Assembly (NCBI RefSeq): GCF_958405655.1
Contig: NZ_CATYWO010000002.1
Span: 682,001 to 746,000, forward strand
Direction: 5' to 3'
Source of the DNA: Ralstonia condita
GTDB taxonomy: Bacteria; Pseudomonadota; Gammaproteobacteria; Burkholderiales; Burkholderiaceae
DNA length: 64,000 nt
Shown here piece by piece: positions 1 to 8,415 of the stretch. Position 1 is the stretch's first letter. Each line of letters opens with the position of its first letter. The position numbers were made by a program, and so were the translations under genes. The notes below the pieces were generated by a model. It made no database searches and was not told where the DNA came from. It saw only the letters and a list, made by a program, of their open reading frames with translations.

Positions 1-537
1 CGCCACGATCAGCACCACCGGGCGCCAGCCGTAGTGCTCCACCACCGCCGCCATCATCGGCAGGAACACGAGCTGGCCCGTAGCCGAGCTGGCGGTGAGA
101 ATCCCCATCGCCAGGCCCCGGTGCGACGTGAACCAGCGGTTGACCACCGTCGCGCCCAGGGTGATGGCTGCCACGCCGGTGCCGCCGCCAACCATGACGC
201 CCCACAGCAGCACCATCTGCCACGGCTCGTGCATCATCGCCGAGAGCGCCGTGCCCGACACCAGCACCGCCAGCGCGCCGAGCACGGTGGGGCGGATGCC
301 GAAGTACTGCATCGACGCGGCCGCAAACGGGCCCGTCAGTCCATACAGCGCAATGCCGATCGAGATGGCCAGCGAGATCGTGCTGCGGCTCCAGCCGAAC
401 TCGTGCTCCAGCGGCAGCATCATCACGCTGGGCGTGGCGCGGGTGCCGGCCGCACACAGCAGGATCAGGAACACGACGGCCAGGGCGATCCAGCTGTAGT
501 GAAAACGTGGGGCGATGAGGCGGGCAAGTCGCTGCAT
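1..537 (-). CDS. MFS transporter, N-terminal part (cut by window edge)
   Basis: The minus-strand frame opens at ATG 537 and stays open to base 1, giving the first 179 residues (begins MQRLARLIAPRFHYSWIALA). Hydrophobic helices alternate with short loops. The segment NRWFTSHRGLAMGILTAS resembles the conserved MFS stretch before TM5 (W-F..-RG-A-GI). This is typical of a major facilitator of the oxalate/formate or monocarboxylate type, but the substrate cannot be read. It is divergent from the TetR gene, and the shared 90-bp gap holds two operator-like palindromes, so it is probably the repressor's target. The C-terminal half lies outside the window. Confidence 0.85.
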   Translation of the reverse strand, partial: MQRLARLIAPRFHYSWIALAVVFLILLCAAGTRATPSVMMLPLEHEFGWSRSTISLAISIGIALYGLTGPFAAASMQYFGIRPTVLGALAVLVSGTALSAMMHEPWQMVLLWGVMVGGGTGVAAITLGATVVNRWFTSHRGLAMGILTASSATGQLVFLPMMAAVVEHYGWRPVVLIVA

Positions 538-576
538 GGGGTGTCCGTTTCTTGTTGTGGCGGCAATGACTTTTTC

Positions 577-592
577 GTTACCGACCGGTAAC
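577..592. promoter_or_regulatory. TetR-type operator, distal copy
   Basis: GTTACCGACCGGTAAC is a 16-bp dyad, perfect except for the two central bases. It lies in the gap between the divergent MFS and TetR genes. It shares the TACCGA/CGGTA arms with the second copy 18 bp away, as expected for a paired TetR-family operator. Binding is inferred. Confidence 0.6.
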
Positions 593-610
593 AACGTGGT
601 TGCGATAGTA

Positions 611-626
611 GGTACCGATCGGTAAC
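611..626. promoter_or_regulatory. TetR-type operator, proximal copy
   Basis: This 16-bp site has a perfect 12-bp core palindrome, TACCGATCGGTA (613-624). It directly abuts a possible upstream ATG (627) of the regulator gene, which argues that translation really starts further in, at 699. It probably autoregulates the tetR-like gene and represses the divergent MFS gene. Confidence 0.6.
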
Positions 627-698
627 ATGTCAAGCAGCATCGAATGTCACTGGCGCGGCCGGGGTTTGCCCCGCTGCCGTGCCTGCAGGAGCACCATC

Positions 699-1340
699 AT
701 GGCAGCACGCGGCCCACGCACCGTTTCCACCGTTGAACAACCCAAGCCCGGCCCGCGCCGCATCAGCGGTGAAGACGCGCACGCCAGCCTGCTCGAGGCG
801 GCGCGCCAGCTGTTCTACTACGAAGGCGTGCGTGCCGTGGGCGTCGAGGCCGTGGTCGAGAAGGCCGGTGTCAACAAGATGAGCCTGTACCGCCAGTTCA
901 AGTCGAAGGACGACCTCGTGCTCGCGTACCTGGAGCGCAGCGACGAGAGCTTCTGGGGCTACTTTGACAACAGCATGGCCAAACACCCGGATGACGCCCG
1001 TGCGCAGCTGCTGCAGTTCTTCATCGATGTCTCGGAAAGGGCGTCGCGCCCGGGTTATCGCGGTTGCCCGTTCGTGAACGTGGCGGCCGAGTTTCCCGAT
1101 CTGTCGCACGCCGCGCGGCAGTTCGTCCAACGCAACAAGGCGCGGCTGCTGGCGCGGCTGCGCGAGCGTGCCGAAGCCGCCGGCGCCGCCGACCCCGATG
1201 CGCTGGCCGACGATCTGGCCTTCCTGATCGAAGGGGCGTACACCGCCAGCCAGACCTTCGGCACCGACGCACCGCGCCTCATCAAGTGCCTGCCGCGCAC
1301 GGCCCGCGTGCTGCTCGATGCCAACATCCCGGCGCGCTGA
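699..1340 (+). CDS. TetR/AcrR family transcriptional regulator
   Basis: The product is about 213 aa. The N-terminal helix-turn-helix lies around residues 25-70 (LLEAARQLFYYEGVRAVGVEAVVEKAGVNKMSLYRQF, split by the family pattern), with the characteristic LYRQFKSKDDL recognition-helix end. A helical ligand-binding domain follows, with the YRGCPFVNVAAEFPD segment common in the YsiA/AcrR-like branch. ATG 699 was chosen because AGGA lies 9 nt upstream; an earlier in-frame ATG (627) touches the operator and would add an atypical Arg/Cys-rich tail. It is likely the repressor of the divergent MFS transporter. The ligand is unknown. Confidence 0.88.
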   Translation: MAARGPRTVSTVEQPKPGPRRISGEDAHASLLEAARQLFYYEGVRAVGVEAVVEKAGVNKMSLYRQFKSKDDLVLAYLERSDESFWGYFDNSMAKHPDDARAQLLQFFIDVSERASRPGYRGCPFVNVAAEFPDLSHAARQFVQRNKARLLARLRERAEAAGAADPDALADDLAFLIEGAYTASQTFGTDAPRLIKCLPRTARVLLDANIPAR

Positions 1341-1471
1341 TTGGCGCAGCGTTTGCTGAAGCGTTGTCGGCGCGTGTTGTAGCGGCGGCACCCCGCCCAA
1401 ACATGGGCAAGCCGGTTCCACACGATGCCGCTACACTCGCTGGCATTGTTGCTCTGGCCGCACCTCATTCG

Positions 1472-2443
1472 ATGACGCCCAACCAAGTTCCGCTTTCGCC
1501 CGTACGCACGGCGCCGGCCGCCGGCATGCAGCCGTCGTCTTTGCCTGCCGCGCTCCTGCAGGCGCAACGCGCGCTCGATCGCATCGTGCTGGGCAAGACG
1601 CTGCAGATCCGGCTGGCGCTGGCGTGCCTGCTGTCTCGCGGGCACCTCTTGCTCGAAGACTTGCCGGGGGTGGGCAAGACCACGCTGGCGCACGCACTGG
1701 CCCGCACGCTCGGCCTGCAATACCAGCGCGTGCAATTCACCAGCGACCTGCTCCCCGCTGACCTGATCGGCGTGTCGATCTACGTGAAAGAGAAGGGCGC
1801 CTTCGAGTTCCATCCGGGCCCGCTGTTCGCGCAAGTGGTGCTGGCCGACGAGATCAACCGCGCCACGCCCAAGGCGCAGAGCGCCCTGCTCGAAGCCATG
1901 GCCGAAGGGCAGGTCACGCACGATGGCGCGACGTACCCGCTGCCCGAACCGTTCTTCGTGATCGCGACGCAAAACCCACTCAACCAGATCGGCACGCATC
2001 CGCTGCCCGAGTCGCAGCTCGACCGTTTCACGATGCGGCTATCGCTCGGCTACCCCGATCAGCATTCGGAGCGCGCGCTCTATCTGGGTGGCGGCGCGCG
2101 GCAGGACATCGAGCCGGTGCTGACCGCCGCACAGGTCGTCGCATTGCAGGCCGGCGCGGATGCCGTGCACGCGGCGCCGGCGCTGGTCGACTACGTGCTG
2201 GCACTGGTCAACGCCACGCGCACCGACGCGCAGGTGCAGATGGGCCTGTCGCCGCGTGCGGGGCTCGCGCTGCTGGCCGCCGCACGTGCGTGGGCTCTGA
2301 TCGACGGCCGCGACGCGGTGTTGCCCGAAGACGTGCAGGCCGTGTTCACGGCCGTGGCCGCGCACCGGCTGCTGCCCACGGGTGGCACGCTTTCGGCGAC
2401 TGCCCTGGCGCAGCGGCTGCTCGATACCGTGGCCATCCCCTGA
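1472..2443 (+). CDS. MoxR-family AAA+ ATPase
   Basis: The 323-aa protein has a Walker A motif GVGKTT (about 66-71), Walker B VVLADEIN (about 122-129), and the MoxR signatures LLEAMAEGQVT and FFVIATQNP followed by the sensor region. MoxR ATPases act as chaperone-like factors, usually with DUF58 and transglutaminase partners, as found immediately downstream. The frame stays open far upstream, to 1064, but that part overlaps the tetR-like gene in another frame. ATG 1472 gives a normal family length. It heads a three-gene operon with 3-nt and overlapping junctions. Confidence 0.92.
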   Translation: MTPNQVPLSPVRTAPAAGMQPSSLPAALLQAQRALDRIVLGKTLQIRLALACLLSRGHLLLEDLPGVGKTTLAHALARTLGLQYQRVQFTSDLLPADLIGVSIYVKEKGAFEFHPGPLFAQVVLADEINRATPKAQSALLEAMAEGQVTHDGATYPLPEPFFVIATQNPLNQIGTHPLPESQLDRFTMRLSLGYPDQHSERALYLGGGARQDIEPVLTAAQVVALQAGADAVHAAPALVDYVLALVNATRTDAQVQMGLSPRAGLALLAAARAWALIDGRDAVLPEDVQAVFTAVAAHRLLPTGGTLSATALAQRLLDTVAIP

Positions 2444-2446
2444 GCG

Positions 2447-3529
2447 GTGGGCGCCATGGCGCGTGTCGCTTCCGTGCTGGCGGTGCCGCTGCGCGCGCTG
2501 GGTGCCGGGCTGGCTGCGTTGCCGGGCGTCCGCCTGGCGCGGACGCGCGTGCAGCGCTTTCTGCAGCGGCCGCGCACGCCGCTTGAAGGCCGCATCCGCC
2601 TCGACCGCAATCACGTCTACATCCTGCCCACCGGAGCGGGGGCCAGCTTTGCGTTGCTGCTGATCGTGATGCTGCTGACTTCCCTGAACTACAACGTGAG
2701 CCTGGGCTTCCTGCTGACGTTCGTGCTGGCAGGCGTGGCAGCCTCCGCCATGTGGCAGACGCATCGCAACCTGGTGGACCTGGAGGTGCGCGGCGCAGTG
2801 GGCGAAGCCGTCTTCGCGGGGCACGCACTGAACGTGAGTGTGGCGCTGGCCAACGTCACGCCGTGGGCGCGCGTCGGGGTGGACGTGAGCGCGCGCGAGG
2901 CCGCCGCGGTGGAGACGTCGCTCGATGCGCGGGATGCCATCGTTGCGGCGCTGTCATTCGCGGGGCAGCCTCGCGGGTGGTTCCGCCTGCCGCGCCTGAC
3001 GGTGTCGACGCGCTTTCCGCTCGGACTGTTCCGGGCGTGGAGCTATGCCGATGCCCCGCTCACCCTCCTGGTCTATCCCGCGCCCGAGCCCGCTGCGCCG
3101 CCGCTGCCCGCGAGCTTCGTGCCCGACCCGGGCGAAGAGCCCAGCGCGACCACCCCCCGTACCCACGTCGAAGACGCCGTCGATCAGCTTCGCCCCTACC
3201 GTCCTGGCGACCCGCTGCGCAGCATCGCGTGGAAGCACAGCGCGCGGCTGGACACCTGGATGAGCCGCACCGGCCAGCAGGTGCACCACGCGCAGTGTGT
3301 CCTCGCGTGGGATGCGCTTCCAGCGTCGATGCATGTGGAGCAACGGCTGTCGCGGCTGTGCGCCTGGGTGCTGGCCGCGGAGCAGGGCATGGCCGGCGAA
3401 GCACCGGAATACACGCTGAGTCTGCCCGGTATCACGCTCGGTCCGTCGCGCGGCCCGGCGCATCGGGATGCCTGCCTGCGCGCATTGGCGCTGTGGGGCA
3501 AGCCGGCCATGCCGGAGGACGCGTCGTGA
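2447..3529 (+). CDS. DUF58 domain-containing membrane protein
   Basis: The product is 360 aa from GTG 2447 (an ATG at 2456 is the alternative start). Two adjacent hydrophobic segments at about 68-101 form a membrane anchor. The DUF58 core motif YRPGDPLRSIAWKHSAR lies at 251-267. DUF58 proteins have a von Willebrand A-like fold and are encoded beside MoxR ATPases and transglutaminases. The gene starts 3 nt after moxR and its stop overlaps the next gene (GTGA). Its exact role is unknown; involvement in envelope or protein maturation is inferred from context. Confidence 0.88.
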   Translation: MGAMARVASVLAVPLRALGAGLAALPGVRLARTRVQRFLQRPRTPLEGRIRLDRNHVYILPTGAGASFALLLIVMLLTSLNYNVSLGFLLTFVLAGVAASAMWQTHRNLVDLEVRGAVGEAVFAGHALNVSVALANVTPWARVGVDVSAREAAAVETSLDARDAIVAALSFAGQPRGWFRLPRLTVSTRFPLGLFRAWSYADAPLTLLVYPAPEPAAPPLPASFVPDPGEEPSATTPRTHVEDAVDQLRPYRPGDPLRSIAWKHSARLDTWMSRTGQQVHHAQCVLAWDALPASMHVEQRLSRLCAWVLAAEQGMAGEAPEYTLSLPGITLGPSRGPAHRDACLRALALWGKPAMPEDAS

Positions 3530-5550
3530 GCCTTGCGACCGGGACTCCCGTGTTCGGCCCGACGCGCGCGCTCACGCACCGCGAGCACGGCTGGCTGATC
3601 GCTCAGCTTGCGATTGTGCTGGCCCCGCTGCTGCGCGCGCTCCCTCTGGTGACATGCGCGGTGTTCGGGGTGCTGCTGCTCCTGCGCACGCTGTTGTGGG
3701 TGCGCCGCGCACCGTTGCCGGGTAAATGGGTGCTGGGGCTGACCGGCCTCGCCACGCTGCTCGTCACGCTGGCGCTGGCCCTGCGCACCGGCGGCAATAT
3801 CGGGCGCGACCTCTCCGTGGCCCTGCTGGGCGCGTTTCTCGTGCTCAAGCTCATGGAATCACACACCGTGCGCAACGGCATTCTCGTGACGCAGTTGTGC
3901 TGCTTCCTGCTGCTCTCGCAGGTGCTGTTCGACCAGCCGCCGTGGCTGGCCGCCACCATGCTGGCGACGGCGGCGCTGTTGCTGCGCAACTGGCTGCTGC
4001 TGTTGCATCCACAGGCGCGCCTGCGCGTCTCGCCGGTGCGTGTGCTGATCCGCTTGGTCGCGATGGGCCTGCCGTGCGCGGCGGTGCTGTTCCTGCTGTT
4101 CCCGCGCCTGGACCACCCGCTCTGGAGCCTGCCGCGATCCGCCGAAACCGGCACCAGCGGTATCTCCGACCGCATGGCACCGGGTTCGATCGGCCAACTG
4201 ATCCTGTCGGACGAACTCGCCTTCCGTGCCGACTTCAGCGGTACGCCGCCCCCGCTCGACACGCTCTATTGGCGCGGCATGGTGTTGTGGCGTTTTGACG
4301 GCCAGGCATGGACTGCCGTCTCGATTCGGCAGCGGCCTGCGCGTGGGGGCGTACCCGATTCTGCGGACAGCGCAGGCGCCGCGCCCGACGCCGTCAACTA
4401 CAACATCACGCTGGAGGCGACGCACCAGCGCTGGCTGTTCGCACTCGATCGTGGCGTGTCGATCGACGCACGCGACGACATTGGCCGCAGTATCGATACG
4501 GAGTTCATCAGCAAGCAGCCGCTCGACCAGCGGATGCGCTACCACGCGCGTTCGCGCCTGCCCGATCGCAATCGCGTGGACGATGCACAGCCGCTCGATC
4601 CGTTCACGCAGCAGTTGGCGCTCGCGCTGCCGCCCGGCAACCCGCAGGCACGCGCGCTTGCCGCGCAGTGGGCCGGGTTGCCGCCCGCCGAGCGTGTGTC
4701 GGCCGCACTCAGGCTGTTTGGTCGCGCCCCGTTTGCCTACACGCTCCAACCCGAGCCCCTGCAGGGCCAGCAGATCGACGATTTCCTCTTTCGCACACAC
4801 CGCGGCTTCTGTGAGCACTACGCGGGCAGCTTTGTCTTCCTGATGCGCGCGGCGGGCGTGCCGGCACGCGTGGTGGTGGGCTACCTCGGCGGCGAGGTGA
4901 ACGCCATGAGCGGCGACATCATCGTGCGTCAGTCCGATGCGCACGCGTGGGCGGAGGTGTGGCTGGCTGGCCGCGGCTGGGTGCGCGTGGACCCGACCGC
5001 CGCCGTCGCGCCGCAGCGCGTCGAGCGCGGGCTGGCCGCCGCCGTTCCCGCCAGCGAGTTCCGCTCGCGCCGCGTGGAGGAGCCCACGTGGCTGCGCAGC
5101 GTGCGCTGGGGGCTGGACGGCCTCATCAGCGGCTGGAACCGCTGGGTGCTCGGCTACGACCGCACTCGGCAGGCCCAGCTGTTCGCATGGCTCGGCCTGG
5201 ATGCCGCCGACCCGCGTGCGGTCCTGTGGGGTGTGTCGGCGATCTTTCTGCTGGCCGCATTGCCCCTGTTGTGGCAGCAGCGCAAGCCCAGGCTTGATCC
5301 GGTGCAGGCGCAGTGGCAACGTCTGTGCGACCGCCTGGCACGGCACGGATGTGCACGCGGTCCGGCGGAAGGGCCCATCGCCTACGCCGAGCGTGCCGCC
5401 GCGCAGTTTCCAGCAGCGGCACCAGCGCTGCGACAGGCCGCCGCCGGCTATGTCGCCCTCCGCTACGGCCGTGACGATGGTGACGCTCGGGCGCGGGCGC
5501 AGCGTTTCACCGAGTGGCGCACTGCCCTCGCGCGAGTCCGCCTGCGCTAA
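3526..5550 (+). CDS. TgpA-type membrane transglutaminase (DUF3488/transglutaminase-like)
   Basis: The 674-aa product begins at GTG 3526, overlapping the DUF58 stop by 4 nt. About five or six transmembrane helices fill residues 25-195 (DUF3488). A periplasmic transglutaminase-like domain follows, with the catalytic triad Cys429 (GFCEHYAGSF), His473 (DAHAWAEVWL) and Asp489 (VRVDPTAA). A C-terminal TM helix lies near 565-585, followed by a cytosolic DUF4129-like tail. This order matches Pseudomonas TgpA. Together with MoxR and DUF58 it forms the conserved MoxR-DUF58-TgpA module. The substrate is unknown. Confidence 0.92.
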   Translation: MSLATGTPVFGPTRALTHREHGWLIAQLAIVLAPLLRALPLVTCAVFGVLLLLRTLLWVRRAPLPGKWVLGLTGLATLLVTLALALRTGGNIGRDLSVALLGAFLVLKLMESHTVRNGILVTQLCCFLLLSQVLFDQPPWLAATMLATAALLLRNWLLLLHPQARLRVSPVRVLIRLVAMGLPCAAVLFLLFPRLDHPLWSLPRSAETGTSGISDRMAPGSIGQLILSDELAFRADFSGTPPPLDTLYWRGMVLWRFDGQAWTAVSIRQRPARGGVPDSADSAGAAPDAVNYNITLEATHQRWLFALDRGVSIDARDDIGRSIDTEFISKQPLDQRMRYHARSRLPDRNRVDDAQPLDPFTQQLALALPPGNPQARALAAQWAGLPPAERVSAALRLFGRAPFAYTLQPEPLQGQQIDDFLFRTHRGFCEHYAGSFVFLMRAAGVPARVVVGYLGGEVNAMSGDIIVRQSDAHAWAEVWLAGRGWVRVDPTAAVAPQRVERGLAAAVPASEFRSRRVEEPTWLRSVRWGLDGLISGWNRWVLGYDRTRQAQLFAWLGLDAADPRAVLWGVSAIFLLAALPLLWQQRKPRLDPVQAQWQRLCDRLARHGCARGPAEGPIAYAERAAAQFPAAAPALRQAAAGYVALRYGRDDGDARARAQRFTEWRTALARVRLR

Positions 5551-6062
5551 CGTCGTCACGCTGTCGATCCGCCCAAAGAAGCTGCCCCAGGTGCGGGCAG
5601 GTTTGCGGTTGCTCGCGTGTGGTGGCCCCAAGGGGCGGCAAGCGACACCGTTACAGCACGCCACCACGTTGATCCGCTCGCGCCGCCCGCAGCGCGCCTG
5701 GCCTGCCTGTCAGTTCGTCTCCCGCCGCCACGAGGCGACGGGCAGCCGGGCGGGGGAATGCGTGCCGATTATGTAACGCAGATAAGGTAATTTAGATGTG
5801 GCACTCGAAACATAATCGATTTTTCAGCGTGGATTCGCGAACGTTTGCGGTGTCGTATTGGCTGGGCTGGCGGGATGCGATCGCCCCGCAGTGCCGCCTG
5901 TGGCGTGCCACCGCAGCGTTTGACAATGTTTGCAATCAAACAGCAGCCCGCTGAATAGACTGCATTTCAAGCCGATATCAGTGAATGCGTGGGCATCTGA
6001 AACGCGACGGGGTTGGCTCAGTCGGCGCATGATTCTGCGCATTTTTGAAACGGGAGGCTGAT
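5551..6062. other. 512-bp intergenic region, no gene seen
   Basis: Only short frames without ribosome binding sites or family features occur here. The last 250 bp are locally AT-richer (AT-rich patches around 5780-5815) and probably carry the promoter of the lipoprotein gene at 6063. No convincing terminator was found after 5550. Confidence 0.5.
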
Positions 6063-7133
6063 ATGAAGACAAAACATCGTGGTGCACTGCTGTCTGCCAC
6101 GCTCGCCGGGCTGCTGATTCTGGGCGGTTGCGCCAGTTCCGGCTCCGGCGACATGAGCGGGACGAGCGGCTCGAGCGGCGACGGCAGCTCGGCCAGCAGT
6201 GGCGGAGGCTCAGGGTCGACCGGCTCGGGCGGAACGGCCACGACGGCATCCAACACCCCCACCGGCACCGTCGCCTACAAGAGTGGCGGCGTGCTGACGG
6301 CCTCCGGCGGTGCGATCAGCAGTCTGGGTTCCACCATTGGCAGCAGCAACGTACCCAGTGCGTCCGCGCTGGGCAGCGTCGTCGGCGGTGTCGGCAGTAC
6401 GGTTTCCGCGCTCGGCACGGGCGTGCAGTCCGGTCTGGGCAGCATGGGCACGAACCCCAACCCGGTCGGCACCACCGTGTCGAGCACCGGCAATGTCGTG
6501 ACCGAAGCAGGCAAGACAGTTGAAGCCACCGGCAGCCTGGTGAGCGGCGTGGGGTCGGGTCCGCTGCAGCCGCTGTCGCCGGTGACGACGCCGGTGGGCG
6601 GCGGGGTCTCGCAAGTGGGTCAGGCGGTGGCCAACGCGGGCGGCACGCTGGGCACGGCCTTGTCGACGGGGCCGGTGGAACAGGTGACGCAGCAGGTCAG
6701 TTCTGCCGTGGTGCCGCTGACGTCGCAAGTGACCACCGCCACGCAGACGCTGGGCAACAGCACCGGTCTGGGTACGCCTGCCAAGAACCTGCTGGAGATG
6801 GTAGGTGACGATGTCGCCAACGCGGGGACATCATTGACCGCCACGAACGCACCGGTCGTCTCCGGCCTGGGCGGCGTGGTCACGGCGACGGGCAACACGG
6901 TAGGGGCCCTCGGCGGCCTGTTGGCTGGCGGTAGCACCTCGGGCAGTCCGTTGGCTCCGATCACGAATGCGTTGGGCGGGTCGCCAACCGCTGGCGGCAC
7001 GGCGCCGATTGGCTCGCTGGTCACCAGTGTGGGCACGTCCGTCACGTCCACGGGCGCCGGCACGCCGCTGGCACCTGTGACGGGCACGGTGGGCGGCGCA
7101 CTGACCACCATCGGCGGAGCCCTGCCGCACTGA
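6063..7133 (+). CDS. Gly/Ser/Thr-rich repeat lipoprotein (collagen-like annotation in relatives)
   Basis: The 356-aa product starts at ATG 6063 with GGGAGG 6 nt upstream. A signal peptide ends in the lipobox LGGC, giving a lipidated Cys23. The mature chain is a low-complexity Gly/Ser linker followed by degenerate repeats of roughly 15-30 residues of the type G-x-V-x-x-x-G-(S/T/N)-x-V-(S/T)-x-x-G, such as GSTVSALGTGVQSGLGSMG. There is one basic residue group and no Cys after lipidation. It is probably an outer-membrane or surface-exposed extended lipoprotein. No enzymatic motif is visible. A hairpin terminator follows directly, so it is monocistronic. Confidence 0.8.
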   Translation: MKTKHRGALLSATLAGLLILGGCASSGSGDMSGTSGSSGDGSSASSGGGSGSTGSGGTATTASNTPTGTVAYKSGGVLTASGGAISSLGSTIGSSNVPSASALGSVVGGVGSTVSALGTGVQSGLGSMGTNPNPVGTTVSSTGNVVTEAGKTVEATGSLVSGVGSGPLQPLSPVTTPVGGGVSQVGQAVANAGGTLGTALSTGPVEQVTQQVSSAVVPLTSQVTTATQTLGNSTGLGTPAKNLLEMVGDDVANAGTSLTATNAPVVSGLGGVVTATGNTVGALGGLLAGGSTSGSPLAPITNALGGSPTAGGTAPIGSLVTSVGTSVTSTGAGTPLAPVTGTVGGALTTIGGALPH

Positions 7134-7178
7134 GCGCGGCCCTGCAATGCAAATGGGCCAGCAAGGCTTGCCCATCAC

Positions 7179-7219
7179 CAAGCCGTTCATGCGCGAGCTG
7201 AACGGCTTGTTTCTTTGTT
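7179..7219 (+). terminator. Rho-independent terminator after the repeat lipoprotein gene
   Basis: An 11-bp perfect stem, CAAGCCGTTCA (7179-7189) and TGAACGGCTTG (7199-7209), has a 9-nt loop and is followed by TTTCTTTGTT. It also lies just downstream of prpF (stop 7228) on the other strand, so it may insulate the two convergent units. Confidence 0.8.
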
Positions 7220-7227
7220 GCTCCGGC

Positions 7228-8415
7228 TCAGGCGCCCGGCACGCGCACCCAGCCTTCCATCAACACGCGTGCGCTGCGGCTCATGATGGCCTTGGTGACC
7301 GTCCATTCGCCGTCCACCAGCTTGGCCTCCGCGCCCACGCGCAGCGTGCCCGACGGATGCCCGAAGCGCACCGCACCACGTTCTCCGCCGCCGGCCGCCA
7401 GGTTGACCAGCGTGCCAGGAATGGCCGCTGCCGTACCAATGGCCACCGCCGCCGTGCCCATCATCGCGTGGTGCAGCTTGCCCATCGACAGCGCGCGCAC
7501 CAGCAAGTCCACATCGCCCGCGCCGACCTGCTTGCCGCTCGACGCCACGTAGTCCTTCGGCGGTGCGACAAACGCCACCTTCGGCGTGTGCTGCCGCGTG
7601 GCGGCTTCGTCGATGCTCTTGATCAGCCCCATGCGCACCGCGCCGTGCGCGCGGATGGTCTCGAACATCGCCAGCGCCTTCGCATCGCCGTTGATGGCGT
7701 CCTGCAGCTCGGTGCCGGTGTAGCCGATGGCCTCTGCGTTGATGAAGATCGTCGGGATGCCCGCGTTGATCATCGTCGCCTTGAGCGTGCCCACGCCGGG
7801 CACGTCCAGGTCGTCGACGAGGTTGCCGGTGGGGAACATCGCGCCGCCGCCGTCACCGTCTTCCTCGGCTGCGGGGTCGAGGAATTCGAGCTGCACTTCC
7901 GCCGCCGGGAAGGTCACGCCGTCCAGCTCAAAGTCGCCCGTTTCCTGCACCGCGCCGTTGGTAATCGGCACATGCGCAATGATGGTCTTGCCGATGTTGG
8001 CCTGCCAGATGCGGATGATGGCGGTGCCGTTCTGCGGTACACGGCTCGCATCGACCAGCCCGTTGCTGATGGCGAACGGGCCGACCGCTGCGGAGAGGTT
8101 GCCGCAGTTGCCCGACCAGTCCACGAACGGCTTGTCGATGGAGACCTGGCCGAACAGGTAATCCACGTCGTGGTCCGGGCGCGTGCTCTTGCTGAGGATC
8201 ACCGTCTTGCTGGTGCTCGACGTGGCGCCGCCCATGCCGTCGATCTGCTTGCCGTATGGGTCGGGGCTGCCGATCACGCGCATGAGCAAGGCGTCGCGAG
8301 CAGCGCCGGGCTGCTGTGCTGCCGGCGGCAGGTCTTGCAGACGGAAGAACACGCCCTTGCTGGTGCCGCCACGCATGTACGTGGCGGGAATCTTCACTTG
8401 CGCGGGGTGGCTCAT
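7228..8415 (-). CDS. prpF: 2-methylaconitate cis-trans isomerase PrpF
   Basis: The 395-aa protein has the PrpF signature start ATYMRGGTSKGVFF, then GSPDPYGKQIDGMGGATSSTSK and WSGNCGNLSAAVGPFAI. These belong to the diaminopimelate-epimerase-like fold; catalytic Lys and Cys residues lie in such stretches in the family. PrpF isomerises the 2-methylaconitate made by AcnD to the form used in the 2-methylcitrate cycle for propionyl-CoA degradation. Its ATG overlaps the acnD stop by 4 nt (ATGA), showing translational coupling. It is the last gene of the prpB-prpC-acnD-prpF set. Confidence 0.96.
   Translation of the reverse strand: MSHPAQVKIPATYMRGGTSKGVFFRLQDLPPAAQQPGAARDALLMRVIGSPDPYGKQIDGMGGATSSTSKTVILSKSTRPDHDVDYLFGQVSIDKPFVDWSGNCGNLSAAVGPFAISNGLVDASRVPQNGTAIIRIWQANIGKTIIAHVPITNGAVQETGDFELDGVTFPAAEVQLEFLDPAAEEDGDGGGAMFPTGNLVDDLDVPGVGTLKATMINAGIPTIFINAEAIGYTGTELQDAINGDAKALAMFETIRAHGAVRMGLIKSIDEAATRQHTPKVAFVAPPKDYVASSGKQVGAGDVDLLVRALSMGKLHHAMMGTAAVAIGTAAAIPGTLVNLAAGGGERGAVRFGHPSGTLRVGAEAKLVDGEWTVTKAIMSRSARVLMEGWVRVPGA

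Noticed and set aside
1064..1471. Long N-terminal extension of the MoxR gene
   Set aside because: It would overlap the tetR-like gene in another frame. ATG 1472 gives a normal MoxR length.
5784..5800. TGGCACTCGAAACATA before the repeat lipoprotein as a sigma-54 promoter
   Set aside because: The -24 half is good but the invariant GC of the -12 half is absent at the right spacing.
5824..6249. Minus-strand 141-codon ORF upstream of the repeat lipoprotein
   Set aside because: It overlaps the well-supported lipoprotein start and lacks any family or ribosome binding site.
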